NCBI RefSeq assembly: GCF_050320395.1
Contig: NZ_CP144459.1
Coordinates: forward strand, 2,046,001 to 2,110,000
From: Treponema_C sp050320395
GTDB lineage: Bacteria > Spirochaetota > Spirochaetia > Treponematales > Treponemataceae
DNA: 64,000 nucleotides
Direction of reading: 5' to 3'
Below are positions 42,103 through 50,786 of the stretch, one piece after another; the stretch's first letter is position 1, and the number at the start of each line of letters is the position of its first letter. The notes under the pieces were generated by a model, which saw only the letters and a program-made list of their open reading frames with translations, was not told the origin of the DNA and searched no databases. A program made the position numbers and the translations under genes.

Positions 42103-42175
42103 TAGCGGCAATGGGACTTGAACCTATGACCGAACGGATATGAGCCGTTTGCTCTACCGACTGAGCTATGCCGCC
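42103..42175 (-). tRNA. tRNA with CAU anticodon (tRNA-Met, or tRNA-Ile2)
   Basis: 73 bases on the minus strand. Acceptor GGCGGCA/TGCCGCT, D arm GCTC..GAGC, anticodon stem AACGG/CCGTT with loop CTCATAT (anticodon CAT), T arm ATAGG-TTCAAGT-CCCAT. 3' CCA is not encoded. The first acceptor pair is G-U, so it is not the usual initiator shape. Elongator Met versus lysidine-modified Ile2 cannot be settled by eye. Confidence 0.92.
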
Positions 42176-42187
42176 GTGTTAAAAAGG

Positions 42188-42216
42188 ATAATAGCATAGA
42201 GGCGGCTTTGTGTCAA
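42188..42216 (-). promoter_or_regulatory. Promoter of the tRNA(CAU) gene
   Basis: On the minus strand TTGACA (42216-42211), 17 bases, TATTAT (42193-42188), 12 bases before the tRNA 5' end. Divergent from the pur promoter. Confidence 0.82.
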
Positions 42217-42224
42217 TACATCCC

Positions 42225-42253
42225 TTGCTATAAGATTGCGAACGTGGTATACT
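42225..42253 (+). promoter_or_regulatory. Promoter of the pur operon, -10 box six bases before ATG
   Basis: TTGCTA (42225-42230), 17 bases, TATACT (42248-42253), then CCGAAA and the purE ATG at 42260. A leaderless mRNA is predicted. No purine riboswitch or PurR-like site can fit between promoter and start. Confidence 0.72.
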
Positions 42254-42259
42254 CCGAAA

Positions 42260-42772
42260 ATGAAAGCTGCAATATTTTTCGGTTCAAAATCGGACACGGG
42301 TACGATGAAAAAAGCCGCCGACGTTTTACGCGAATTCGGCATAGACTATTCCGCTTACGTACTGTCCGCCCACCGCACGCCCGATTTGCTTGCCCAAACG
42401 GTTAAGCAGGTTGAAAACGAAGGCTGCGAGGTTATCATCGCCGGAGCCGGCCTTGCCGCGCACTTACCCGGCGTTATCGCTTCGGCTACGGTACTGCCCG
42501 TTATCGGAGTTCCGCTCGAATGCCTTTTTTCCGATTCGCAGGGGCGTTCTTCCAACGGCCTGGGCGGCATGGATGCCCTTTTGTCGATAGTACAAATGCC
42601 CAAACAGATTCCGGTCGCCTGCGTCGGCATAAACAATGCCGCAAACGCCGCATATTTGGCAGCCGAAATCCTTGCGGTAAAATATCCTGAATTAAAAGAA
42701 AAATTAAAACAATTCCGCACTCGCTTGGCGCATGACGCAGCCGAAAACGGCGGAACGGGGGTAACATTATGA
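42260..42772 (+). CDS. purE: N5-carboxyaminoimidazole ribonucleotide mutase, class I PurE
   Basis: Step of IMP synthesis that forms CAIR. FGSKSDTGTM, LSAHRTPDLL, IIAGAGLAAHLPGVIA and LLSIVQMPKQIPVA are the class I signature, which works with PurK. Treponema denticola is known to have class II PurE, whose equivalent loop lacks AAHLPG. 170 residues. No purK is adjacent. First gene of purE-C-F-M-N; its stop overlaps purC by 4 bases. Confidence 0.94.
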   Translation: MKAAIFFGSKSDTGTMKKAADVLREFGIDYSAYVLSAHRTPDLLAQTVKQVENEGCEVIIAGAGLAAHLPGVIASATVLPVIGVPLECLFSDSQGRSSNGLGGMDALLSIVQMPKQIPVACVGINNAANAAYLAAEILAVKYPELKEKLKQFRTRLAHDAAENGGTGVTL

Positions 42773-43491
42773 GCGACACTACCGTAAAAAAACTGGACAT
42801 GCTCTACGAGGGCAAGGCAAAAAAGGTTTTTGCAACCGACAATCCCGATTTGGTTATCCTTGATTACAAGGATTCGGCCACCGCTTTTAACGGCGAAAAA
42901 AAGGGAACAATTGACGAAAAAGGTATTATGAACAATACCATCGCCGATATGCTGTTTGAACTGCTTGAAAAAAAGGGCATTCACACCCACTACGTGCGCC
43001 GCATAAGCGAGCGCGAAACCCTGTGTAAAAAGGTGAGCATTATTCCGCTCGAAGTAATTGTGCGCAATGTTGCCGCAGGCTCGTTCAGTAAACGGCTCGG
43101 CGTTCCCGAAGGTTCGGCCCTTAAAACGACGATATTCGAAATCTCCTATAAGGACGACGCTTTGGGAGACCCGCTTATTAACGATTATCACGCGGTGGCC
43201 ATCGGAGCTGCGACGTGGGATGAATTGAAGGTTATCTACGAGGTAACGGCAAAAATCAACGATATTTTAAGCGCCTTTTTTATTGAGCGCGGTATACGCT
43301 TAATCGACTTTAAAATCGAATTCGGTAAAGACTCGCAAGGCAATATCCTTCTTGCCGATGAAATATCGCCTGATACATGCCGCTTTTGGGATGCAAAAAC
43401 AAACGAAAAACTCGACAAAGACCGCTTCCGCCGCGATATGGGCAATGTAAAAGAAGCCTATGTCGAAATCCTCAACAGGATGAAAAATTGA
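42769..43491 (+). CDS. purC: Phosphoribosylaminoimidazole-succinocarboxamide synthase (SAICAR synthase)
   Basis: Joins aspartate to CAIR with ATP. YEGKAKKVF, DYKDSATAFNGEKKG, EVIVRNVAAGSFSKR, LIDFKIEFG and LADEISPDTCRFWD are all standard. 240 residues. It overlaps purE by 4 bases and purF starts at TTG 43488 inside its last codons. Confidence 0.96.
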   Translation: MSDTTVKKLDMLYEGKAKKVFATDNPDLVILDYKDSATAFNGEKKGTIDEKGIMNNTIADMLFELLEKKGIHTHYVRRISERETLCKKVSIIPLEVIVRNVAAGSFSKRLGVPEGSALKTTIFEISYKDDALGDPLINDYHAVAIGAATWDELKVIYEVTAKINDILSAFFIERGIRLIDFKIEFGKDSQGNILLADEISPDTCRFWDAKTNEKLDKDRFRRDMGNVKEAYVEILNRMKN

Positions 43492-44909
43492 GCTGCGGTA
43501 CATTGTGTGACGATAAGCTGCACGAAGCGTGCGGTGTTGCCGGTATTTATTTGAATAAGGGCGCAGACGGTGCCGGAAAACTGTGCTATTATGCCCTTCA
43601 TTCGTTACAGCACCGCGGTCAGGAAAGCGCAGGCATTGCCGTTTCCGACGGTACAAATATCGAACGGCACAAGGCGATGGGGCTGGTGAGCGAGGTCTTT
43701 AACGCTTCCGTTCTGCAGCCCATTCACGGCCATATTGCCGTCGGACACGTTTTGTATTCGACTTCGCAGCACGCCCATATTGAAAACGCCCAGCCCTTTG
43801 TAACAAGGTCTAAACTCGGCGCTATTGCCGTTTCTCATAACGGGAACTTGGTAAACTATGAGCAGTTAAAAGAATTGCTCGAAGAAACCGGCTCGACCTT
43901 TATTTCTCAAAGCGATTCGGAAGTTATTATAAAACTTATCGGTAAAAACTACAAAAAGGGTATGGAACGCGCTTTAACCGACACCATTCAAATGATAAAG
44001 GGTTCGTTTGCCCTCTGCGTTATGACCGAAAAGTGTTTGGTAGGCGCGCGCGACCCGCAGGGAATCCGTCCCCTGTGTTTGGGAAAAACCGAAAACGGCT
44101 GGATGCTTGCAAGCGAAAGCTGCGCCCTCGATGCGGTCGGTGCGGAATTGGTGCGCGACATTCAGCCCGGAGAAATCGTCATTATAAACGAAGACGGGGT
44201 TTTATCCTTTGAGTTCGGCGAGCGCACGGCAAAGCAAACCTGTCTGTTCGAATACATATACTTTGCCCGCCCCGATTCGATTATCGACGGTATTCCCGTT
44301 CAGGAAGCCCGATTGCGCATGGGAGCGGTGTTGGCAAAAGAAAGCGGTGTCGAAGCCGACGTGGTTATCGGGGTTCCCGATTCGGGCTTGGGCTCTGCAA
44401 TGGGCTATTCCGCCGCTTCGGGCATTCCCTATGCGATGGGAATCGTAAAAAACAAATATATAGGGCGAAGCTTTATCGCTCCGACTCAGGATGCGCGCGA
44501 AAAAACCGTTTTTGTAAAATTGAACGCTTTAAAAAGCGATGTAAACGGTAAGCGTGTGGTGATTATAGACGATTCGATTGTACGCGGAACAACGGCTCAC
44601 CGCCTTATCGACGTACTGCGCCGCGCGGGAGCAAAGGAAGTGCATTTCCGCATTTCATCGCCTCCGGTAAAGTTTCCCTGCTATTTCGGTATAGACACGC
44701 CCTGCCGTGCGGACTTGATTTCGTCTTCGCTGACGGAAAAACAAATTTGCAAAAAAATCGGCGCCGATTCGCTTGCCTTTATTTCCATAGAGGGAATGAT
44801 AAGCGCTTTAAAAGACTTGTGCCCTGCCGCGACGGGCTATTGTACGGGCTGTTTTACGGGAGAGTATCCCATGCCCGCGGCCGGAGAACTGTCCGGCAAG
44901 CGTATATAA
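43488..44909 (+). CDS. purF: Amidophosphoribosyltransferase
   Basis: First committed step of purine synthesis. The glutamine-hydrolysing Cys follows a short propeptide in HEACGVAGIY (residue ~15), so cleavage is expected. YALHSLQHRGQESAGI, HNGNLVNYEQL and the PRPP loop VVIIDDSIVRGTTA are intact, and the C-terminus has CTGCFTGEYP. TTG 43488 (AGGA upstream) is chosen; longer in-frame forms run back through purC without conserved sequence. 473 residues. Confidence 0.94.
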   Translation: MSCGTLCDDKLHEACGVAGIYLNKGADGAGKLCYYALHSLQHRGQESAGIAVSDGTNIERHKAMGLVSEVFNASVLQPIHGHIAVGHVLYSTSQHAHIENAQPFVTRSKLGAIAVSHNGNLVNYEQLKELLEETGSTFISQSDSEVIIKLIGKNYKKGMERALTDTIQMIKGSFALCVMTEKCLVGARDPQGIRPLCLGKTENGWMLASESCALDAVGAELVRDIQPGEIVIINEDGVLSFEFGERTAKQTCLFEYIYFARPDSIIDGIPVQEARLRMGAVLAKESGVEADVVIGVPDSGLGSAMGYSAASGIPYAMGIVKNKYIGRSFIAPTQDAREKTVFVKLNALKSDVNGKRVVIIDDSIVRGTTAHRLIDVLRRAGAKEVHFRISSPPVKFPCYFGIDTPCRADLISSSLTEKQICKKIGADSLAFISIEGMISALKDLCPAATGYCTGCFTGEYPMPAAGELSGKRI

Positions 44910-44928
44910 AAACAAGGAGCATCAATAC

Positions 44929-46035
44929 ATGGATTATAAACAAGCGGGAGTTGACGTACACGAGGGTTACCGCGCCGTCGAAAAATACAAGGCCGAAGTA
45001 AAGCGTACCCTTATTCCGGGTGTTTTAAACGGTATCGGCGGCTTTGCGGGCATGTTCGAAGTTCCGAAAGGCTACAAAGAGCCGGTTATGGTTTCCGGAA
45101 CCGACGGTGTGGGAACCAAACTCGATATAGCCTTTGCCCTTAAAAAATACGATACGGTCGGTATAGACTGCGTGGCCATGTGCGTAAACGATATTTTATG
45201 CTGCGGCGCACGTCCCCTGTACTTTTTGGATTATATCGCATGCGGCGCCTTGGATTCGTCGGTCGCCGCCGATTTGGTAAAAGGAATTGCCGACGGCTGC
45301 GTGCAATCCGGCTGCGCCCTTTTGGGCGGCGAAACGGCGGAAATGCCCGGCTTTTACGATAAGGGAAAATACGATATAGCGGGCTTCAGCGTCGGAATCG
45401 CCGAAAAAGCTCATATTATAAGCGGAGAAAAGATAAGCGAGGGGGATGTACTTATCGGCCTTGAGTCAAGCGGGGTGCATTCAAACGGCTTTTCTCTGGT
45501 GCGCCGCCTCGTAAAAGATTTCGAGCGCCCCTTCGGAACTTCTTCCATAGGTCTTACGCTTTTGGAGCCGACGCGCATTTACGTTAAACCCGTCCTCGAT
45601 TTGTTGGACAAACTCGACAATCATTCAACAGCGGCGGTGCGCGGCATGGTGCATATTACGGGCGGCGGCTTTTACGAAAACATTCCGCGCATGTTTACCG
45701 CAGCGGATGCTGTCCGCCGAAGTCAAGGTAAAGCCTCCCTGTGCGCCCGCATACGCAAAGACAGCTGGCCGGTACTGCCGATATTCGATGAACTGGTTAA
45801 GCTCGGCGCCGACGCGGACAAGATGTTTTATACTTTTAATATGGGAATCGGCTTTGTGCTTGCCCTTTCGCCCGATTATGAAACAAGGGCGCTTGAGTTT
45901 TTTAAAGAATGCGGCATTGCAGCCTATAGTATCGGAAAAGTTGATGTATCGGGTGCGGCCGATTCAGGTGCCGGCGCTTCACGTGCGAAGGCGCCGGCGG
46001 CTCTGAGGCAGGAAGAGGCGGTTTTATTTGAATAA
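44929..46035 (+). CDS. purM: Phosphoribosylformylglycinamidine cyclo-ligase (AIR synthetase)
   Basis: Closes the imidazole ring with ATP. SGTDGVGTKLDIAF, CVNDILCCGARPLYFLDY, LLGGETAEMPGFY, SSGVHSNGFSL and GMVHITGGGFYENIPR are typical. 368 residues; the last ~25 are an Ala-rich tail. AAGGAG precedes the ATG; 19 bases after purF. Confidence 0.96.
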   Translation: MDYKQAGVDVHEGYRAVEKYKAEVKRTLIPGVLNGIGGFAGMFEVPKGYKEPVMVSGTDGVGTKLDIAFALKKYDTVGIDCVAMCVNDILCCGARPLYFLDYIACGALDSSVAADLVKGIADGCVQSGCALLGGETAEMPGFYDKGKYDIAGFSVGIAEKAHIISGEKISEGDVLIGLESSGVHSNGFSLVRRLVKDFERPFGTSSIGLTLLEPTRIYVKPVLDLLDKLDNHSTAAVRGMVHITGGGFYENIPRMFTAADAVRRSQGKASLCARIRKDSWPVLPIFDELVKLGADADKMFYTFNMGIGFVLALSPDYETRALEFFKECGIAAYSIGKVDVSGAADSGAGASRAKAPAALRQEEAVLFE

Positions 46036-46046
46036 GGACTTTAAAA

Positions 46047-46733
46047 ATGGATAGAGCAGCCGAAAATCGGTTGTCCGAAAATGCCGTGCATAAACCGAAC
46101 AAAGCATGCAAAACGGCCGTCCTCGTATCCGGCGGCGGCACAAACCTGCAAGCTTTAATCGATTACGAAAAAACGCAGGCGCCCTGCCCCTACCGCATTG
46201 AAGCCGTGTTCAGCGACACAAAAAAAGCTTATGCCATTGAGCGCGCATGCAAGGCGGGAATCCGTACTGAAATCGTAAGCCCCTATGCGATTCTCGGCGC
46301 ACAAGGGGCGGCACAAGCTTCCAAAAACGAAAAACGGCAAGCCGTATCGAAGCGCATACTTGCATTATGTAAAGAGCGCGGAATAGAACTCATCGTTTTG
46401 GCGGGCTTTTTAACCGTTTTAAGCGGCAAGCTGATTGACGAATATGAAGGGCGAATTATAAACCTCCATCCCGCCCTTTTACCCGATTTCGGCGGAGAAG
46501 GCATGTGGGGGCATCACGTTCATGAGGCGGTGCTCGCATCGGGTAAAAAGGAGTCGGGCTGTACCGTTCACTTTGTCAATTCCGGCTGCGACACGGGAAA
46601 AATCATTTTGCAAAAAAAAATTCCCGTTTTGCCCGGCGACACACCCGAAACCCTTGCCGCCCGCCTTGCACCCGAAGAACACAAGGCTATAGTCGAAGCG
46701 GTATGTATGGCTGCAAAGGCGCTTTGCATATAA
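46047..46733 (+). CDS. purN: Phosphoribosylglycinamide formyltransferase
   Basis: Formylates GAR with 10-formyl-THF. VLVSGGGTNLQALID, LAGFLTVLSGKLI, the catalytic INLHPALLPDF..GMWGHHVHEAVL and the SGCTVHFVNSGCDTGKIILQ loop are present. 228 residues, with ~20 extra at the N-terminus before the first strand and a small insert ~85-105. 11 bases after purM; last gene of the cluster (purD, H, L, K are not in the window). Confidence 0.94.
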   Translation: MDRAAENRLSENAVHKPNKACKTAVLVSGGGTNLQALIDYEKTQAPCPYRIEAVFSDTKKAYAIERACKAGIRTEIVSPYAILGAQGAAQASKNEKRQAVSKRILALCKERGIELIVLAGFLTVLSGKLIDEYEGRIINLHPALLPDFGGEGMWGHHVHEAVLASGKKESGCTVHFVNSGCDTGKIILQKKIPVLPGDTPETLAARLAPEEHKAIVEAVCMAAKALCI

Positions 46734-46748
46734 GCAGTACCGACAATG

Positions 46749-46782
46749 GAGCTGTCGAAAAATAAACATTTTTTGACAGCTC
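46749..46782. terminator. Hairpin between convergent purN and dctM-like genes
   Basis: GAGCTGTC (46749-46756) pairs with GACAGCTC (46775-46782), extended by an A/T-rich stem. It sits 15 bases after purN and 6 bases beyond the TRAP gene stop. No long T run follows on either strand outside the stem, but T-rich stretches inside make it a plausible two-way terminator. Confidence 0.6.
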
Positions 46783-46788
46783 TAACCG

Positions 46789-48072
46789 CTATTTTAAAAG
46801 TGACGGAATAAATAAGACACTTTGAGGGATAAAAGTAACCACTAACAGAACGACGATCATTGCCGCAAGCGGAAAGCGGATTTCACGGATAACTTCTTTC
46901 AAAGGCGTACCGCTTATATTTGACGTAATGAATAGAAGCATTCCGAACGGAGGTGTTGATAAGCCGATCATCATATTCAGCGTCACCATAACACCGAAAT
47001 GCACAAGGTCAATGCCTAAAGCCGAAGCCAGAGGTATAAGAATCGGAACAAAAATCAATTGAATACAGGATGTATCGATAAACATTCCCAAGATGAGAAT
47101 CATAACATTGACAATAATTAAAAATATATATTTGTTATCCGTCAAGCCGAGTACAAAATGTCCGAGAGAAACACCGATTTGTTCTTTTGCAACGATAAAT
47201 GAAATAACGGCTGCAGCGCCTACCATTAAACTCACACCGCCGGTATCTTTAACGGTGTCATAAACCACTTTTTTAAAATCATGAAAACCCAAACTTTTAT
47301 AAGCAAAAATCGATATAAGGATTGCATATAAGCCCGCAACGGCACCCGCTTCAGTCGGTGTCATAACACCTGTATAAATCCCAAGCAATAAAATCACCGG
47401 TGTAAGCAAAGAAGGAAGAGATTGTAAGCCGAAGGCTATAAAATCTCTAAGAGGCATTTGTACGCCTTGAGGATAGTGCCGCTTTTTGGAAACAATCATA
47501 ACATATATTCCCAAAGCAAACGCAATTAGTAATCCGGGCAGAGTCCCTCCTAAAAACAACTCACCGACCGATGTGTTTGAAAACATTGCATATATAACAA
47601 GAGGAATGGAAGGAGGAAAGATGGGGCCGATCGTCGCCGAAGCGGCCGTTATTGCACAGCTGAATCCGTCATCATACCCCTCTTCACGCATTGCCGCTAT
47701 TTCCATTTTGCCCAAGCCGGAAGCATCGGCTATCGCCGAACCGGTCATTCCCGAAAAGATAACCGAAGCTACTATATTCACATGTCCTAATCCCCCATGG
47801 CGTTTACCTACAAGAGCATTTGCAAATTTGAATACCATTGCGGTAATTTTTCCGCTGTTCATAATATTGGCGGTAAAAATAAAAAGCGGAACGGCAATCA
47901 AAACATAATTGGAATATAATTGATTCATAACCTGATTTGCAACTAAAGTCAGTTTTAACCCGCTGAATAAAAAATAATACAGTCCGGCGGCAAGCATACC
48001 CAGCGAAATAGGCATCTTTAATATAAAAATCAATACAAAAACAATAATGGCGGCCAATAGAGGAAAACTCAT
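46789..48072 (-). CDS. TRAP transporter large permease (DctM family)
   Basis: Sodium-driven symporter core, about 12-13 membrane segments over 427 residues. Family motifs near the start of the second half and GSAIADASGLGKMEIAAM, FPPSIPLVIYA and the C-terminal NMMIGLSTPPFGMLLF are clear. ATG overlaps the small-permease stop by 4 bases. Part of an aldolase-P-Q-M operon; the substrate is likely an organic or sugar acid. Confidence 0.93.
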   Translation of the reverse strand: MSFPLLAAIIVFVLIFILKMPISLGMLAAGLYYFLFSGLKLTLVANQVMNQLYSNYVLIAVPLFIFTANIMNSGKITAMVFKFANALVGKRHGGLGHVNIVASVIFSGMTGSAIADASGLGKMEIAAMREEGYDDGFSCAITAASATIGPIFPPSIPLVIYAMFSNTSVGELFLGGTLPGLLIAFALGIYVMIVSKKRHYPQGVQMPLRDFIAFGLQSLPSLLTPVILLLGIYTGVMTPTEAGAVAGLYAILISIFAYKSLGFHDFKKVVYDTVKDTGGVSLMVGAAAVISFIVAKEQIGVSLGHFVLGLTDNKYIFLIIVNVMILILGMFIDTSCIQLIFVPILIPLASALGIDLVHFGVMVTLNMMIGLSTPPFGMLLFITSNISGTPLKEVIREIRFPLAAMIVVLLVVTFIPQSVLFIPSLLK

Positions 48073-48647
48073 TTTATACCCCCTTGTAATTTGATATCGT
48101 TATTTTTTTTAAAAAGCCGGCCCAAAGCGGTATCCTCATCTCTATCTATTAAGAAAACATCCTCGCCGCGCTTCATGGATAACAAGGTTTCCAGCAATTC
48201 AACCGTTTGATAAAAAATCACGGATAAAAGCAATATTAAAAACGGTGCAAACACAATGTTCATACCGAGCTTTAAAACGGAAGTTTTTTGAAAGGACATA
48301 AAACGAATAAAGGAAAATGAGGGTTTGAGCATTATTAAAAAAGCTGCAATGATAATAAGATTGCCGCACATGCTCAAAATATATTTAAAAGGTGCCTTAA
48401 CCGAATCATATACAAGGGTAAAAATAACATGAGTCTGTTTACGTGCAGCATAACAAGCTCCTAATGTTACAATATAACAAAAACAAATCAGTGTACATTC
48501 CATTGTCCATGTAAGGGGACTCTTCAATATATATCTGAAAAAAATCTGAAGCACAAAAACAATAAACATCAGCACAAAAACCAGAGACGGTATATAAACT
48601 TCAAATATATCCCGAATAACACGTATAACCGTTTTAAGCATTTTCAT
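48069..48647 (-). CDS. TRAP transporter small permease (DctQ family)
   Basis: Four hydrophobic segments across 192 residues, with the DctQ-type PLTWTMECTLICFCYIVTLGACYAARKQTHV in segment two. I chose ATG 48647 (GGATTCGGAT upstream) over 48695, whose extra 16 residues are not family-like. Works with the DctM and DctP proteins encoded on either side. Confidence 0.88.
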   Translation of the reverse strand: MKMLKTVIRVIRDIFEVYIPSLVFVLMFIVFVLQIFFRYILKSPLTWTMECTLICFCYIVTLGACYAARKQTHVIFTLVYDSVKAPFKYILSMCGNLIIIAAFLIMLKPSFSFIRFMSFQKTSVLKLGMNIVFAPFLILLLSVIFYQTVELLETLLSMKRGEDVFLIDRDEDTALGRLFKKNNDIKLQGGIK

Positions 48648-48729
48648 ATCCGAATCCTTTATATTATAATAAAAGGCTGTTTTGAAATATATCAAAGCAG
48701 CCTTTTAATGTATAATTATGACTACATCA

Positions 48730-49728
48730 TTATTTTGCTTTTCTTATTTGATCAAGCAATTGTAAATCCCACTCCTTAGTAAACGCTTTATCCGATAAAT
48801 AAGCATCAAGAACCGTTTTTTGGAAAGCGGCCAAATCGGCGTAATAAACCTTTAACCCCTTACCTTCAAGAAAGGTAATAGCTTCTTTTTCCCTATTCAG
48901 GTTTTGTTCATCACAAACTTTTTTGCCGGCTAATACGGCTTCCATTACCCATGCCTTTTGCTGGTCGGTCAAAGATTTCCACTTGGCACTGTTTATTGTC
49001 GGCCATACCGAGTCAACCAGGTGATTGGTGACGGAAATTGATTTGGTAACTTCATAAAATTTTGCGTTTATAACCGTAGGAAGCGGGTTTTCCTGTCCGT
49101 CTATTGTTTTAGACTGCAGAGCCAAATACAATTCGGAAAAAGCAAGCGGTGTAGGATTTGCCCCCATCGCCTTACCCAATTTAATCCAGCTTTCCGATCC
49201 GGGCATACGCAAATTGACACCTTTTAAATCGGCAGGCGTTTTTATAGCCTTATCGGCAATCAGGTTGATTTGTCTGGTACCCAAATAATAGGCCGCTAAG
49301 GGTAAGACACCCTGTTCTTTTTCAATGCGGGCAAAGGCGCTTTTGCCTATTTCGCCGTTTAAGATCTTGGTCATCTGCTCATATCCGGAAAACACATAAC
49401 CGGCACTGAACATGGAAACCCATGGAGAGTTTTCGGCTAACCAGCTTGCACTTAAGTATACAATATCGGCATCGCCCGATTTTACCGCAGCAACTTCCGC
49501 ATCCTGTTTGAACAATGTTCCCTGGTTGTAATATTCAACCTTCATCGTACCGCCGGAAACCTGTTCCAACACGCGTTTGAATTCAAGCGCTCCCTTGTCA
49601 TGTGCATCGGAAGGCGTACAGTTCGTCGAATAAATGAGTGTTACCGGTTTACCCGCATCTTTTGCCCCTCCTGCAAATACCGCACAGGCCAAAACAAACA
49701 CACTCAACACACTTACAATTTTTTTCAT
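48730..49728 (-). CDS. TRAP transporter substrate-binding protein (DctP family)
   Basis: Periplasmic binding protein: signal peptide (~1-19), then KDAGKPVTLIYSTNCTPSDA and the DctP core with LKGVNLRMPGSESWIKLGKAMGANP, where the conserved Arg binds the substrate carboxylate, and LYLALQSKTIDGQENPLPT. 332 residues. The carboxylate-type site supports an organic or sugar acid substrate. Confidence 0.93.
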   Translation of the reverse strand: MKKIVSVLSVFVLACAVFAGGAKDAGKPVTLIYSTNCTPSDAHDKGALEFKRVLEQVSGGTMKVEYYNQGTLFKQDAEVAAVKSGDADIVYLSASWLAENSPWVSMFSAGYVFSGYEQMTKILNGEIGKSAFARIEKEQGVLPLAAYYLGTRQINLIADKAIKTPADLKGVNLRMPGSESWIKLGKAMGANPTPLAFSELYLALQSKTIDGQENPLPTVINAKFYEVTKSISVTNHLVDSVWPTINSAKWKSLTDQQKAWVMEAVLAGKKVCDEQNLNREKEAITFLEGKGLKVYYADLAAFQKTVLDAYLSDKAFTKEWDLQLLDQIRKAK

Positions 49729-49750
49729 ATCAACCTCCTGAAACTATACC

Positions 49751-50677
49751 TTATCTTTGCATGGGCAAGTCAAGCTCGCCGCGCAAAGCCGTTTCCCTTT
49801 TTAATTGCCGCAAAACCTTGTCTTTTTCTTCTTCGCTTAAAAGATCCCGCGATTTACTCCGCGTAAAAACGGAAGCATTGTATCCCTTTAATTGCAAATA
49901 ATATTTTGCATTAACGGGATACGAAACCTTTTCTATCAAGCTCATCTCAAAAAGTTCTTTTTGCACATAGTCGGCTTTTTCGTCATCCATATGCGAACAA
50001 AGCCACTTATACAAGTCTATGTGAAAATTCCCCATGACGCCGTTATAGCCCGTATAACCGCAGCGCAGTGAATGAAGCAGGGTTTCCGTATTCGCATTAT
50101 AGAGTTTAAGCTGCGTACCTTCGGTAAGTTTTACACGGCGTGTTTGTACCTCGGCATTACAGGACACATCTTTTAAAAAGCGTATCCTGCCCGTTTTTGC
50201 ACACCATATAAGTTCTTCATCCGAAAGTAAGCGTAACGACGGATAGGGACATTCATACAGGCCGAAAACGGTATTCGGCAATGCATCCAAAATCGCCTGT
50301 GTATTTCTTTTAAATATTTCAAATCCCTCGTTTTTCGGGTCCAAACGGTTTGTTACCAAAACCAGAGCATCCGCCCCGACGGTATTAAGTTGTTTTAAAT
50401 CCGAAATCTGTTCTTCCAAAGCGTCTGCCGTGTGCCCCGAAACAACCAGTGAAACATCGGAGCCTATTTCTTCTTTTACAAGCCGGGCCAACTTTACTTT
50501 TTCTTCGATGCTTAAAAAAAACATTTCCGAAGATTGGCAAACCGCAAAAATACCGCCGCTTCCCATATCGGCCAATCTTTTGGCCGCAAGCCTGTTTAAG
50601 CTTTCGTCAAGTTTACCGTCCGGGGTAAACAAGGTTATCATGGTCGGCCACGCACCGCCGTTGATTTTAAATTCCAC
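49751..50677 (-). CDS. Dihydrodipicolinate synthase/N-acetylneuraminate lyase family aldolase
   Basis: DapA-family class I aldolase. The Schiff-base Lys is in RFLKDVSC and the catalytic Tyr in FGLYECPYP. The usual GTTGE loop is replaced by CQSSEM, so it is unlikely to be DapA itself; a keto-sugar-acid or sialic-acid-like substrate is more likely. I chose GTG 50677 (AGAGG upstream; 308 aa), because the ATG 50704 form would start within the operator. First gene of the TRAP operon. Confidence 0.85.
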   Translation of the reverse strand: MEFKINGGAWPTMITLFTPDGKLDESLNRLAAKRLADMGSGGIFAVCQSSEMFFLSIEEKVKLARLVKEEIGSDVSLVVSGHTADALEEQISDLKQLNTVGADALVLVTNRLDPKNEGFEIFKRNTQAILDALPNTVFGLYECPYPSLRLLSDEELIWCAKTGRIRFLKDVSCNAEVQTRRVKLTEGTQLKLYNANTETLLHSLRCGYTGYNGVMGNFHIDLYKWLCSHMDDEKADYVQKELFEMSLIEKVSYPVNAKYYLQLKGYNASVFTRSKSRDLLSEEEKDKVLRQLKRETALRGELDLPMQR

Positions 50678-50697
50678 CTTAGCCTCTTTGTACCATC

Positions 50698-50714
50698 GTT
50701 CTCTAATAGAGAAC
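50698..50714 (-). promoter_or_regulatory. Perfect 17-bp palindrome, likely IclR-family operator
   Basis: GTTCTCTAATAGAGAAC is a perfect inverted repeat. It lies 18 bases downstream of the -10 box and just before the aldolase start, a position suiting repression. An IclR-family regulator gene is the next gene upstream. Regulator assignment is by context. Confidence 0.75.
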
Positions 50715-50732
50715 AAAGTTTTCTATTAAAAT

Positions 50733-50761
50733 ATATTATATCAGGAATTCGGATTTGTCAA
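50733..50761 (-). promoter_or_regulatory. Promoter of the aldolase-TRAP operon
   Basis: On the minus strand TTGACA (50761-50756), 17 bases, TAATAT (50738-50733); an overlapping TATAAT gives a 15-base spacing. It starts ~25 bases after the IclR gene ends. Confidence 0.75.
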
Positions 50762-50786
50762 GTTTTTTTATATAAATATAATCGGA

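Noticed and set aside
42355..43191. 278-codon open frame opposite purE/purC
   Set aside because: Antisense shadow of two genes with clear catalytic motifs; no recognisable protein features.
43377..43487. N-terminal extension of purF back into purC
   Set aside because: Residues before TTG 43488 are not PurF-like, and the propeptide length before the catalytic Cys fits the TTG start.
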